Source: Okeania sp. KiyG1 (GTDB lineage: Bacteria > Cyanobacteriota > Cyanobacteriia > Cyanobacteriales > Microcoleaceae). From it: a stretch of DNA of 64,000 nucleotides. Shown here in pieces: positions 8,721-19,035 of the stretch. Each line of letters begins with the position of its first letter. Within the stretch, counting starts at the first letter, position 1. The DNA is taken from positions 1-64,000 of the forward strand of contig NZ_BLZO01000110.1 in NCBI RefSeq assembly GCF_014132355.1, given 5' to 3'. The position numbers and the translations under genes are program-made. Under the pieces are notes generated by a model that saw only the letters and a list, made by a program, of their open reading frames with translations, was not told the DNA's origin and made no database searches.

Positions 8721-10145
8721 ACTCTCACACTAAGCTGGCGCTACAATGTGGGCTTCTCGTTTCCCTGCCCCGGTATTCCGTCGGGCTCCACGAGCTTTAA
8801 GGACGGAATGCCCTACCGCCCTATTTTTGATATTTATCGCCGCATTCAAGTCGCGGTCTATTACAACACCACAATGTGGACAAGAATGAGTTCTTATGTT
8901 TAATTCTTTCTTGACTTTTTCACCACAATTTGAGCAATCTTGGCTAGTATTTTTGGGGTTCACTGCTATAGTTTTCTGTCCAGCGTTTTCGGCTTTGACA
9001 GTCAAAATAGTTAGAAAATTTCCCCATCCAGCATCATTAATTGATTTACTCAAACGGGTCTTTGCTAGCCCTTTGATATTTAAGTTTTCATGGGCTATAA
9101 CTTCAGCTTTCAATAACAATTCATTGGCTGTTTTGAAATGAAAATCTTTACGTTGATCGGCAATCTTTTTATGTTGTTTAGCTACAGTTTTAACAGCCTT
9201 GAGCCTCCTTTTACTTCCTTTTTTCTTTCGAGATAAACGTTTTTGTAGAGTCTTTAATCGCTGCTGAGATTTTCGATAGTATTGAGGTATGGGAACAGAC
9301 TCTCCTTCACTTGTTACTAAGAATTCCTTCAGTCCCATATCAATTCCCAGAGTATTTTTTAATGTAGGTTCAACTTTAGTTGTTAAAGCTGGAACTGATT
9401 TGTCTTCTAGGGATAAAGTAATATAATAACCATCAGCTTTACGACTAATCGTCACAGTTTAAGAGTGAAAACCATCAGGTAACGGCCGATGTTGAATCAA
9501 CTTTACCTTTCCAATTTTGGGCAAATTAATTTGATTTCCTTCAATGCAGTCAAGTTTGATTTGAGGATAAGTAAAACTGCGATAACGTCCTTTTCCTTTA
9601 AACCTTGGTTTTCCTAATTTATGTCCATTTTGGTCTGCTTTCAACCATCTATCAAAGGCAAGTTTTACCCGTTTTATGCAATCTTGTAAAACTTGAGAAT
9701 GAATTAGCTTGTAGGAAGGAAACTTGTCTTTGGTATTGACCAAATCTCGTTTTTGAGAGTAATAGTCTGGATGATCTCTTAGTTGAGGAATTGGCATTAC
9801 CAACGGGCAGGCGTTAACTGGACAACGGTTTTCTTCCCACCATGAGAACCTTTCGCCTAACCTATAGTTGTACTGCCGACGCAACAATTCCAACCACAAT
9901 TCTATTGTGGCTAACTGTTCTTTGTTTGGCCTTAATTTATATTGGTAGGCAGTGCGCATGGTGGAAAGTTTCCGGGGTTATTGCAATATCATAATACAAA
10001 TTTTTCAACTAGGGCGAAGGTTTTTGCTGGGATAGCATGCAAATTGAATGGGCATCGAACCCGTTCAATTTGCCACCGATTCATCTCACACCAAATCTGC
10101 ATATTATAGTGTGAGGCTTCTCGGCGATTCAGCTAAAAGTAGGAA
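8714..10145 (-). mobile_element. TnpB element (family C), copy 1
   Basis: Comparison with the copy at about 55.70-57.29 kb shows shared ends. On the minus strand the left end includes CCTCACAC...GTGTGAG (hairpin, near 10085-10116) and GATGCCCA(T/C)TCAATTTGCATGC. The right end finishes GAGTATGTCAC, with sequence diverging right after it. The left boundary is approximate; weak similarity extends to about 10145. No TnpA is present. The right end joins directly to the phosphopantetheinyl transferase coding sequence. Confidence 0.75.
8730..9959 (-). pseudogene. tnpB: TnpB with one in-frame TAA stop
   Basis: The reading frame starts [16 protein letters not shown] at 9959 and is open for 410 codons except for one TAA at 9459-9461, where the related copy at 55.9 kb has AAA (…FMIKTVTI versus …FHS*TVTI). 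There is no frameshift. After the stop all nuclease motifs remain: [25 protein letters not shown]...[18 protein letters not shown] at 9455 just after the stop could restart translation of a C-terminal catalytic part. Either a recent nonsense mutation or a split protein; I favour recent inactivation. Confidence 0.85.
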
Positions 10146-10303
10146 ATGGAAATAAAATAGGTCAGCATAGTGGTCTGCTGAAATATAGCAGTCGCCATTA
10201 CTGTATTTGACATATTAAAAGCTTAAAACTCAGACAACGCTAGATTTTTCCATCTTCCATCTTCCATCTTCCTTCTTTCTTCTTCCTTCTTCCTTCTTAC
10301 ACC

Positions 10304-11056
10304 ATGTTTTGGAGACTTATTCCTTTACTAACAACAACCGGAAAGTTACAAATGGCAATAGATGAATGGTTGCTACACCAACATCTGCAAGGAAATATTC
10401 CACCAACTCTCCGCTTTTACACCTGGGAACCAGTGGCCATTTCTCTGGGTTATCATCAACGACGTTATCCTGAATATTGGCAAAACCTAACTTGGCAAGG
10501 GCAACCTATAGATATTGTCCGTCGTCCTACTGGTGGGAGGGCGGTTTTGCATCAGGGAGATTTAACTTATAGTGTGATAACTTCTGGTTTTCCTGGCAGT
10601 CGCATTGAGTCTTATCAAGCTATTTGTGAATTTTTAATACTGGGGTGGCGATCGCTTGGTGTTGACTTAGTTTATGGCAGTGCGGGAAGAGGTTATATCC
10701 ACAACCCTAACTGTTTTGGCACTTCTACTGGTGCAGATTTAATATTACCTAATGGTGGAAAATTAATTGGTAGTGCCCAATTGAGAAAGGGTAAGGGAAT
10801 ATTACAACATGGTTCTATGATTTTAACCCCTGATGTTGAATTTTTTAGTTATGTTTTTAATTCTCAACCTTCTCCGGGAGTTTCTGATATTTCTACATCT
10901 GTTTTATCTCCTGAAAATAGGAGAGAAGTTATGATTAATCAGATTATTGAGGCATTAGTTAGAGCAGCTATGGAATGTTTTAAAATTCAGCTAATTACAG
11001 AGCCTTTATCTGAGAAAGAATGGATAGAAATTAAGAGTTTTTCTGATAGTAGTTAA
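10304..11056 (+). CDS. Lipoate-protein ligase A / octanoyltransferase LipM family
   Basis: Members attach lipoate or octanoate to the lipoyl domains of 2-oxoacid dehydrogenases and the glycine cleavage H protein. The 250-residue product contains RRPTGGRAVLHQGDLTYS (the substrate-binding RRxxGGGxVxH-type motif), KLIGSAQLRKGKGILQHGSM, and NCFGTSTGADL with a cysteine where LipM-type octanoyltransferases keep their nucleophile. That cysteine favours octanoyl transfer over ATP-dependent ligation, but the split is inference. It stands alone; a CTTCCTT-rich tract lies directly before the ATG and no strong ribosome-binding site is visible. Confidence 0.88.
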   Translation: MFWRLIPLLTTTGKLQMAIDEWLLHQHLQGNIPPTLRFYTWEPVAISLGYHQRRYPEYWQNLTWQGQPIDIVRRPTGGRAVLHQGDLTYSVITSGFPGSRIESYQAICEFLILGWRSLGVDLVYGSAGRGYIHNPNCFGTSTGADLILPNGGKLIGSAQLRKGKGILQHGSMILTPDVEFFSYVFNSQPSPGVSDISTSVLSPENRREVMINQIIEALVRAAMECFKIQLITEPLSEKEWIEIKSFSDSS

Positions 11057-11085
11057 TGCTAATTTTATTGATTTTTATGAATTTA

Positions 11086-11258
11086 TATAGCAATATGATT
11101 TGAGTTGTGAGATATTGGAAACTTTTAGGGAACAGGGAACAGGGAACAGAGAAGAAGAAAAAAACTTATCATATGAATATAATAATTGCTATATTTTATA
11201 CTTTTAAGGAACACCTCTAAGGAACACCTCAATTCTCACAACTGATTCCCGATATATA
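11086..11258 (+). repeat. Small dispersed element, TATAGCAATATGATTT family, copy 1
   Basis: It shares TATAGCAATATGATTT..GTTGTGAGATA at the left and CCTCAATTCTCACA..CTGATTCC at the right with 40253-40408. GTTGTGAGATA.. and TCTCACAAC form terminal inverted repeats. The middle carries GGGAACA heptamers (11131-11150). Confidence 0.7.
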
Positions 11259-11262
11259 TTTA

Positions 11263-11498
11263 GGGTTTGCGCTTCACTAGTCTTTTAGTAGGGGGGAGAC
11301 AGCTATACTGGAGACAGGAGAAATGGCAATGAGCGAGGAGATAGGAGTAAGAATTGTAAGAATGATTTTTCTGCCCAACTATGCGCCTAAAATACGCTCC
11401 TTTTTGAGAGTTTTAGACTGAAATAGGCGCACTTTTTTCGACCCCAAAAAGGTACTTGTCTTTATATGTCAATGCTTTTAGATTTAATCAGCAAGCCC
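11263..11498 (+). repeat. GGGTTTGC/GCAAACCC element, copy 1 (diverged)
   Basis: Ends GGGTTTGCG and CAGCAAGCCC are inverted, related to the better-preserved copies at 13027-13278 and 47901-48272. The flanking duplication is decayed (TATTTA versus TATGAA). No coding sequence. Confidence 0.6.
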
Positions 11499-11875
11499 TA
11501 TGAAAAAAAAATGACTTTTTGCATCTGCCACACCCCACAGGGTCGCACCGCTGTTCCCTGTTCCCTACTATATTAATTACTCGGTTTCTGCAATAGACAT
11601 CTCCAATAATAAAAAATAAAATAAAATCAATTATCGCACAGAAATTATCAATTACAGGACTTACCCATAAGAAGGAAGAGGGAAGAAAGAAGAAGGGATA
11701 AATATTTAAAAAATGGAAAAACAATATAAATAACTATCTAAAATGAACTAGACTAGCTATTTTTAAGCATATCCGATCAAGAACTACCTTTTTGTAGCAT
11801 TCTTTTTTCAAATTGCTATTACTTCTTACTTTTGACTTATACTTTTATGCTACATTTTGTGGTGCGGAATGTGGG

Positions 11876-12793
11876 TCAATTACTGGGTTTCTGCAATATA
11901 TTCCAATCTGTTCTCATTAGGAAGTCCCAATCTCGTAGTGCTTCTCGTGACCATAACCAGTTTTGTCTAAGTTGGGGAATATGATATTCTATTGCTGCTT
12001 CTTTCATTACTTTTGTCCGATATTGTAAAGCTCTCAACCAGCGTTCTCTTTGCTCATTTCCTTGATAAGTTTGAGCAGATTTCATCATTACTAATCCAAT
12101 ACCTGCATAGGCATTAAGAGCATCTTTTTGTTCAACTTCTGGAGTTGGCAAAGCCTCAGTTGAAATGTTACGCAGTATTTGTGTTTCTGGTGCAATTTCT
12201 CCTGATAATTTTAATACTTTTAACCAAGAATCATAAGCTTTTTTCAAGTCTCCTTTGGTATAGTAAGCAAAACCTATAGCATTCTGATATGGAATAGAAT
12301 CAGGGAGTTTAGCGACTGCTTTTTCCCAGTAATATATAGCTTCATCTACAGTATAATTTCTATTTCCATATTGTGACCATTCCCAAACTAATCGACCTTG
12401 TAAAAAAAGTATATCTGGGTCAATATTTTGCTCATTATTATCTGCTTTTAACAGAATATTAAGTGCTTCTTTTGCTTCTCTAAAAGCACCTCTATTTAAT
12501 AAAGATTCTACAGCTTTTTTTCCGGCTTGAATATCGTTTTTACGAAATTGTTCAATAGCTAGTTGTTTGTCTGCTTCTACAGTATTCGCACTATAACTAA
12601 TTGGTTGCTCTTTATTATATCTTGCAAGGTTAATTGGATCGGGGGTTATAGATATAGTTTTTGAATAAAATATTGGTTGATTTTGAAATAACCAAACACC
12701 ACTTAGAGTTAATAAAACAGCAATTAAATGTGAAGCTATTCTACCGGGAACTGAGTTAAAAAAAATAATAGTGTTTTCAGATTTTTGTGTCAT
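11876..12793 (-). CDS. Membrane-anchored TPR protein, paralogue of the CHAT-TPR C-terminus
   Basis: About 305 residues from the MTQKSEN start. A single transmembrane segment (about residues 18-40, IASHLIAVLLTLSGVWLF) is followed by a helical repeat region. The blocks QFRKNDIQAGKKAVESLL, DEAIYYWEKAVAKLPDS and AFYYTKGD-type TPR (GFAYYTKGDLKKAYDSWLK) align along their whole length with residues of about 560-780 of the CHAT protein encoded 1 kb away on the same strand. It therefore looks like a local duplication that lost the CHAT domain; even the MTQ start is shared. TPRs bind partner proteins, so this may compete with or regulate the CHAT protein. An upstream ATG at 12817 is possible. Confidence 0.8.
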   Translation of the reverse strand: MTQKSENTIIFFNSVPGRIASHLIAVLLTLSGVWLFQNQPIFYSKTISITPDPINLARYNKEQPISYSANTVEADKQLAIEQFRKNDIQAGKKAVESLLNRGAFREAKEALNILLKADNNEQNIDPDILFLQGRLVWEWSQYGNRNYTVDEAIYYWEKAVAKLPDSIPYQNAIGFAYYTKGDLKKAYDSWLKVLKLSGEIAPETQILRNISTEALPTPEVEQKDALNAYAGIGLVMMKSAQTYQGNEQRERWLRALQYRTKVMKEAAIEYHIPQLRQNWLWSREALRDWDFLMRTDWNILQKPSN

Positions 12794-13026
12794 TTTAATA
12801 TCTTTGATAATTATCAATCTTCGGCGGCAGGAGTTAAAATAGAGTAGAAAATAAAAATTATCTAACTCTTTTGTCTGCTTAATACTCTACTTTTTGAGAA
12901 TGCTTAAATAATTTTTAAAGTAGAGAAGCAAGGAGTGGATATAAATTTTAATTTTCCCCTTCTCCTGCCTCCTCCTTTATTATTTTTTCGGCTGCTTGCT
13001 CTGTATTCCGACTCTTTTTTAAATTA

Positions 13027-13278
13027 GGGTTTGCTGAATAAAGATCAAAGCATTAACAGGCAAAGGTTTGAGTATTTTTAAATGCGGAAATAGTACCTGA
13101 TTTTTGGCAGGAAGAGGCTCAATTGTTGGTATTTGTGTAAGAGTTAAGCAGGGTTTAGTAAGGGATAATTCTTCTGAAGTATATCCTCTATAAATCCTTA
13201 TTTATCTTGATTCTTAACTACTCCCTACTCCCTACTCCCTACTCCCTACCTCCACCATCAGACTTTTTCAGCAAACCC
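13027..13278 (+). repeat. GGGTTTGC/GCAAACCC element, copy 2, with 6-bp duplication
   Basis: The ends are GGGTTTGCTGA and TCAGCAAACCC. The 6 bases outside each end are identical: AAATTA at 13021-13026 and 13279-13284. The interior carries CTCCCTA heptamers at about 13219-13249. No open frame, so non-autonomous. Confidence 0.8.
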
Positions 13279-13544
13279 AAATTAGTTATTAGTCAATTTA
13301 AAAATAAACCGTTACTAAATCTAATTTTGCATTGCTGAAATAAGATATGAAATTCGTGAGTGAGTAAGATTGATAGTCAGGAAAAAAGACTATTTTAGGG
13401 GCGAATAGCCATTGTCCCCTACTGACTACTAAAAATCATACAATCATTCAGCAAACTCTCTAATTTTAACTAGCTATTAGCTTTTCGTGATAGTCATGCT
13501 CCGCAAACAGCATTTAACTATCAACTAAAAATCCAAGGGTTTAA

Positions 13545-13688
13545 TATCATGTCCGGTTGAACAGTTATAAATAAACTACTCATAATTTCCGTTTGTCATG
13601 CTCCGCAAACAGAATTTAGAATTCAGGAGGGAAGAAAGAAGAAAAGAAAGAGAAAGTTTTTTTATCACGCTCTTATCCGGACATGATA
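13545..13688 (+). repeat. TATCATGTCCGG element (TNA target), copy 1
   Basis: Inverted ends TATCATGTCCGG and CCGGACATGATA bound 144 bp. The flanking 3-bp duplication is TAA (13542-13544 and 13689-13691). The interior is a polypurine GGAAGAAAGAAG tract. Confidence 0.85.
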
Positions 13689-13839
13689 TAACTCCCCCAC
13701 GCTTAGGGTGAAAAAGCGCGTGGTGCACCTTTTATTGGGGTTTTAATCCCTCATTATACACCTTGAGAAGCTGTTAACAAAGTTCCTCCGCAGGAGGCTA
13801 GCTGACCGCTGAGGTGCTGACTGCTATTTCAATCTATTA

Positions 13840-16206
13840 CTAAGCAATATCTTCAAAATGCTTATTCTGTTGAACTGGCTGTTTGTGATATCGAAGCCTT
13901 AATAATAAATCCCAATCTTGACGAGCTGTGGGAGACCACAACCAGTTTTTTTGTAATTGTTGGATATGAAATTCTTTGCCAGCTTCTCTCATAACTTTAC
14001 TCACATATTTTAAAGCTTGGTCGGGAGCTTTTTGTAAGTTTTTAGCGGATTTTAGTTTGATTAATCCTAGACCTGCATAAGCATTCATAGCCTCTCTTTG
14101 ATTGACAGATAAATTTCTCCGCTCGCTATTAGAAACAGGACGAACTTTTTCCATCTCTGGGGTTATTTCTCCTGACAAATGCAATACTTTTAACCAAGCT
14201 TCATAAGCTTTTTCAATATCTCCTTTAGTGTAATAAGCAAAGCCTAAAGCATTTTGATATTGAATAGTTTCTGGACTTTTGGACACAGCCTTTTCCCAAT
14301 AACTTATAGCTTCATCTATCAGGTTATTTTGATTTCCATCTTGGAATATTTCCCAAGCTAATCGACCTTTAAGAAAATTAATTTCTGGATGGTCATTGAG
14401 TTGAGTAGGCACAGCAGCGATCGCTTCTGCCACTTTTTCTAATTCTCCTCTTTCTAATAATGTTTCTACGACCATTTTTCCAGCCTGAATATCATTTTGC
14501 TTAAACTGTATAACTGCCAGCATCTGTGCCTCTGGGATGCTACCAATTTTTTCATTAACAAGTCGAACTCTGTTATAGTCGTAATTAATACCTGGGTCGG
14601 GTGCTTTAGGAAGCAATTGAGCATTCACTTGTGACTGTCTATTGAAAGTAATTGTATTAGTACCAAAGGTTAACATTACTAATGATGCTGCAGATACTAA
14701 TATTTTTTTCCAGGAAAATTTATGAGACTTTTTCTCAGCATTTAATGTGGTTAATACTGACTGAGTTGGTGTTACTATTTCTTCTTGTTTTTCATTGTTT
14801 TGATTACTGAGTTGTTCTCTTATTTTTCTTTCTTGCAATAACTCTTCAAGAGTCTTTACTTGACCTTGATTATTGGTAGTCTGCCAATTAAGATTATCTG
14901 TCTGAGGTTCACTAGGAAATTCCTCCATATTCTCCAAATCGATATTTGGTTCTACGCGAGTTGAATCTTCTGGCGACTTTGGTGATGCAATTTTTTCCTC
15001 AACAAATTCCTCAACAGGTTCAACAATTTCATTTCTCAAATTGCTGGGTTTTTGAATCAGACAACCATCAAACTCTGAATGTAGGTAAACAACAGGTAAT
15101 GCCCAATAAAGTTCATGTGAACCGTAAGCAGAAATTAATCCTTGTCGTGCCCGACTCAAACTTAAATCTATTGGATAACCTTGATTGAGATTTCGATAAA
15201 AAAGCCGTGTCAAACTTAGAGAAACCTCATCTGGAATACGTTCTGCCATTGCTAGCACTCCCGGAATACCACGTTTAACTAGCGCTTCTGCTAAGTTGAG
15301 CGCTACTTCATCATCAGTGGGGTTAACTAAGTGGTTGTAAGCGCCTCGACATGAGTTGAAGACCGCCATCTGAATACCATTGTTAACTAATAACCCTGCT
15401 AAGTCTCGACCACTGAGACTTTCTGTTAACCCTGTTGTATTGCTGACCAAAGATATTTCACCACCAGAAACACCCCAGTTGCTATGACCTGCATAGTGGA
15501 AAACTTGATATTTACCTTGCTCTAAACGTTGAGTAAGTTGTTCTCGTCCAGGTTGCCTCAGAATATCTAGGTGAATCTGAGTTTCTCCACTATTTATTTG
15601 TAGTTCTTGTTGCAACGCCTCGTATTCTTTTTCTAGTTGCAGACTGTCTTTATCGCTAGGAGCAGCGATCGCCATTAAGATTTTTAATGGTTCTTCTGGA
15701 GTTCGTGTCCGGGTTTGTTTAGGTAAAGAAGTATTAGGTTGATAGCGAGAGAAAATTACATCAGTACCAGTAGCAAGGGGGCGATCGCCTGCATGGAGTA
15801 CCTCCCAAGGCAAACTGGATATACGTCTGTCTTTTGTCCCCAGACGTAACTGTAATACCTCTCCTCGATTATGAGCTATTCCTTGAGCGCAACTCCAGCT
15901 ATCTCTCAGGGTGTCTTTGAATAGCTCTTGATACATTTCTTGGCCTAATGCTACTAAGCTGGGACTGACTAATTCTCCCGACCTGGCCACAACCTGACTA
16001 GGGATGACTACCTGAGTGTTGGACTTTCCTTCTAGGAGATCGAGTAATGGATCGCGAAATAGGTGACGTGCTTGGGCCAACCATTGTTCTACAGGCCATT
16101 CGACAATTTCTTCAGCCACTAACCCACCAATAGGTACTTTTTCTGTCCGAACAAAGTATTCGTCTTCTCCCAGGGGAGTAATTGAAATATGAAATTCCTG
16201 TGTCAC
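13840..16206 (-). CDS. CHAT-domain (caspase-like) protein with membrane segment and TPR repeats
   Basis: 788 residues. Residues about 90-375 form a CHAT domain, a caspase/HetF-type cysteine protease fold: the catalytic histidine is in FHYAGHSNWG (His241) and the cysteine in AVFNSCRGAYN (Cys286). A low-complexity linker (375-490) leads to one transmembrane segment near 497-520 (KILVSAASLVMLTFGTN), then a TPR region (560-780). In cyanobacteria CHAT proteins act in differentiation (HetF) or in defence-type proteolysis; here no target is obvious. The TPR half is duplicated as the separate gene at 11876-12793. Start ATG at 16206 gives MTQEFHISITPLG; no strong ribosome-binding site is visible. Confidence 0.9.
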   Translation of the reverse strand: MTQEFHISITPLGEDEYFVRTEKVPIGGLVAEEIVEWPVEQWLAQARHLFRDPLLDLLEGKSNTQVVIPSQVVARSGELVSPSLVALGQEMYQELFKDTLRDSWSCAQGIAHNRGEVLQLRLGTKDRRISSLPWEVLHAGDRPLATGTDVIFSRYQPNTSLPKQTRTRTPEEPLKILMAIAAPSDKDSLQLEKEYEALQQELQINSGETQIHLDILRQPGREQLTQRLEQGKYQVFHYAGHSNWGVSGGEISLVSNTTGLTESLSGRDLAGLLVNNGIQMAVFNSCRGAYNHLVNPTDDEVALNLAEALVKRGIPGVLAMAERIPDEVSLSLTRLFYRNLNQGYPIDLSLSRARQGLISAYGSHELYWALPVVYLHSEFDGCLIQKPSNLRNEIVEPVEEFVEEKIASPKSPEDSTRVEPNIDLENMEEFPSEPQTDNLNWQTTNNQGQVKTLEELLQERKIREQLSNQNNEKQEEIVTPTQSVLTTLNAEKKSHKFSWKKILVSAASLVMLTFGTNTITFNRQSQVNAQLLPKAPDPGINYDYNRVRLVNEKIGSIPEAQMLAVIQFKQNDIQAGKMVVETLLERGELEKVAEAIAAVPTQLNDHPEINFLKGRLAWEIFQDGNQNNLIDEAISYWEKAVSKSPETIQYQNALGFAYYTKGDIEKAYEAWLKVLHLSGEITPEMEKVRPVSNSERRNLSVNQREAMNAYAGLGLIKLKSAKNLQKAPDQALKYVSKVMREAGKEFHIQQLQKNWLWSPTARQDWDLLLRLRYHKQPVQQNKHFEDIA

Positions 16207-17390
16207 TTATTTTCATCCTTCTGCTAAATTTACTCTGCCAAAACTCCCGATCTTTGCTTTTGATTATGAATAAATGGGAAAGAAATGACGGTTGTAGACT
16301 TGGTGTTCTACCATTTTGGATTTTAGATTTGGGAAACTTTCTCTGTAATAGGAGTGTTATACCGTTTCATGGAAGTCATTTCAGTTATCAGTTATCAGTT
16401 ATCAGTTAGCCTCCTATCGGAGGAGCTACGCTATCAGTACCTCTGCTTAAAGTCAGAGGCTTGAAATATTGAAGTTGATTTTCTCTTGGTCTCATGGATA
16501 TGACGCAGGTTTCCTCGCCATCCCACCCAACGGGGAAGCTCCGAAGATAGAACTCCGTTCCGCTGTCGCGTTTCGCGTCAGCGTTGCGTTGCGCCAGCTT
16601 TGCGTTGCGCCAGCTTTGCGAAGCAAAAGCAAAAGCAAACGACCGCTGTCTTGGTTGATTGGATATGGCGAGGGGACCTCGCCATCCCTCAACCGCTTTT
16701 TCATCCCCTTGTAGAGCGGTAGCTCGCGGCGCAGCCAAGGGGAGGCTTGAGACCTGATTTTTTGGTCAGAAGTCAGAAGTCAGTAGGGGCGTTTTGCTCC
16801 ACAACATGTAAAGCGTAGCTTTGTGCCAGCAAATGGCCATATAGCCTGACGGCATGGGCTTCGCAAGGGCGCCCGTACAGAAGTCTGAAATTAGACTTGA
16901 TAGACTAAAAACTTTGACAAGACAATAGTTTCAGGTAATTATTTGACATTTATCAGGAGTGAAACTATTGGTGACATCCTTAAAGTGAATTGGTATTAGG
17001 TTTCCTTGATGTGGCAATCTTTATTTCTAGAAAGTTTTGGTATAAAAAAGCTCGAAGTAGTGCTAGTTCTGATAAATCATAACCAGCAATTTGCACGCCT
17101 AGTTGTAGTGTTATCTATTACTAACTCAGACTGCTTGGTTAGTATGGGTAACGCTAATTTTTTTGCTTCTTCATCTATGTTACTCTCAGATTTCTAAGGG
17201 TTGCTCTTTAAATCTCCTCTTCCACCACTTATTAACTAATTCAGGAGTACTTTCCGGATAATTCGATCGCCAGCACTAAAATATGGATCTATAAGTATTA
17301 ATTCGGTTAAATGCCCAATTTAGAAAATCTGCAATGGCAATAATTGGGTAACAATGTACCAGTGATCGATATGGGTAAGTTGGCCGGGTT
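16207..17390. other. Repeat mosaic without genes
   Basis: TTATCAG heptamers (16381-16408), a GC-rich mosaic of short direct repeats at 16545-16740 (GCGTTGCGCCAGCTTT and GAAGCAAAAGCAAA units), a TAGGGGCGTTTTGCTCC fragment, and a palindromic element remnant at 16911-16979. Overlapping frames in the GC-rich part lie on both strands and look like repeat read-through, so I do not call them. Confidence 0.7.
16911..16979 (+). repeat. Palindromic element remnant, copy 1
   Basis: AATAGTTTCA (16924-16933) and TGAAACTATT (16960-16969) form a stem inside ACTTTGACA...GTGACATCC. A second copy with the same boundaries lies at 60048-60114. The lack of terminal inverted repeats and the internal hairpin suggest an IS200/IS605-type relic. 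Confidence 0.6.
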
Positions 17391-18996
17391 ATAGTTCATA
17401 AAAATATAGTCAAATATGACTAATCCTTATTTTGTAGGGGTTACCCTGACTGGGTGAACTACAACACCACGCCAGTTGCGTGACTGTCGGGGCACCCGCC
17501 CAAGGGCGTACTGGCTTCTCTATCCCATGGTCAAAGACATAAGGGAGCTGCTTTTTTCATTATGTTTAGAGAACCGTTCACGTGACTCATTGATTAATCC
17601 AATGCTTGCGGTACAATTGCATTCCTCTTTGTCTTGATGCAGTCGCTCATGGGGAAACCCCCTTGGCCGCGCTGCATCGCTTTATTCTTTTTCCAGAAAA
17701 GGTGACTTGATTGTTCTCACCTTTCTTGTAAACAGGAATCAAATCATTATCTATAAAACTTGATGCGGAGGTATAAGATTCTTCTGTAATAATTACATCT
17801 ATTCCTACCATCTTGGCTTTATAAGATAACATTTCTATTAACTTAGTTATAGGGAACAGATACAAAGTATGAAATATTTCTTTTCCCTAAATTTATCTTC
17901 TGCTTCCACTCTTCATTGTGCCCTATTATCAATGTTCCTATTTTCTGATTAATCAGGGTATTAATAATCAAACGAGATGATTTATGAAGATAGTCATTGA
18001 TTTTGAATTCTCTCTTTAACATAAGCTTTTTTAGTCTCTTACTTGATTGATTTTCCTGGAGTTGAGATTGTAGGAAGCTTTTGACTTTATTATAGTATTG
18101 ATTGATAGATTTTAACGGTCTGCCATTTATCACTCTTGGGTTTTATTCCGGCGCTTATTAAAAGTTTCGGCTGTCGCCGACATGAAAATGTAGCTAGATT
18201 GTTTAATCCTATATCAATACTGGCACAACGATTTTTTTCTAGCTCGTATTGTTTTTCGCATTTCTCATAAATGACCTCTATTACATAATGGTTAAGTCTA
18301 GGGACGAGACGAACTTGTTTAATTTGTGAAGTAGGTACTAATGTTTTTAGATAAATTCCTGTATAACTTGGATTAATAATTCCTTGTTTTAATTGCCTCT
18401 TGCTGATAGCTTGTGTCGTATAAACTACAAGATTTCTTCCTGTTATTTTATTTTTATATCTAGGAAGACGAGCACGAGCGTTAAACTTTGATGGGTTCTT
18501 TAGATAAACTTCGTTTGCTGCTAAAAAACTTTTCGGTGTTTCTATCTAGTACCATCAAGATTTGTTGAGATACTTTAGCTGGAATTGCTTGATAATCTGA
18601 TTGAGTAGATAGTGTTTTTTGCAGGTCATAATAAGATAGATTTGTCTTTTCAAATATAAAAGACTGACGAACTAAATAATTAGAATAGTTATAGAGATTT
18701 TTAGACAATAAACACAGTCGGTCAATTTCAGGATAAAACCGATGATTTTTTGTATGGGATATGTCTCTCAACTAATTTCATAAATCAAGGGATTAAAATT
18801 ATATTAGGATTCGAGGATTTCGGAATTTTGATGATTATTTAGTCTGAAACTAAGCGTGCCAATTTCATTATACTATTAAACCTTTAGCCTTGGAGTTATT
18901 AAATTTTGTCAAATATTTAGTAGCTATGCTTGTATAAATCAACGAAGATCTTTGACATCACTTGACTATATATGACTATATTTATGTATAACTTTT
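17391..18996 (-). mobile_element. Decayed TnpB element (family B), copy 1
   Basis: The ends are defined by comparison with 53673-55699. On the minus strand it begins AAAAGTTATACATAAATATAG and ends TTTTTATGAACTAT, after which the two copies diverge. It encodes only a broken TnpB. It provides the uninterrupted version of the site where the copy at 53.7 kb has a small palindromic insertion (site at 17796/17797). Confidence 0.75.
17647..18813 (-). pseudogene. tnpB: TnpB pseudogene, family B
   Basis: Starting near MKLVERHI (about 18780-18810), three frames together read as a TnpB: KNHRFYPEIDRLCLLSKNLYNYSNYLVRQSF, then a RuvC-I region, then MINGRPLKSINQYYNKVKSFL...LIINTLINQKIGTLIIGHNEEWKQ (RuvC-II region), then MVGIDVIITEESYTSASSF...KKGENNQVTFSGKR (zinc-ribbon and RuvC-III region). 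A frameshift near the 5' end (ATCCCATAC) is shared by both copies, so it predates the copy divergence. Clearly inactive. Confidence 0.8.
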
Positions 18997-19035
18997 ATTA
19001 TACCATTTCTGAATAATAATGCTATCAGGACTTAC

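Larger units (their letters stand above)
11057..11875. other. Repeat-rich intergenic region
   Basis: No gene is supported. It contains two small element copies (11086-11258 and 11263-11498) and further polypurine tracts. The frames on either strand here lack a credible start or any recognisable motif. Confidence 0.7.
12794..13839. other. Repeat-rich intergenic region
   Basis: No gene. Two well-bounded small elements (13027-13278 and 13545-13688) occupy about 400 bases. The remainder includes GTTTGTCATGCTCCGCAAAC fragments also seen elsewhere, and GCGCGTGG..CACC sequence near 13719-13731 of unknown role. Confidence 0.7.

Noticed and set aside
16406-16738. Open frames in the GC-rich repeat mosaic
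   Set aside because: Overlapping frames occur on both strands, made of repeated GC-rich units, with no start signals or known motifs.
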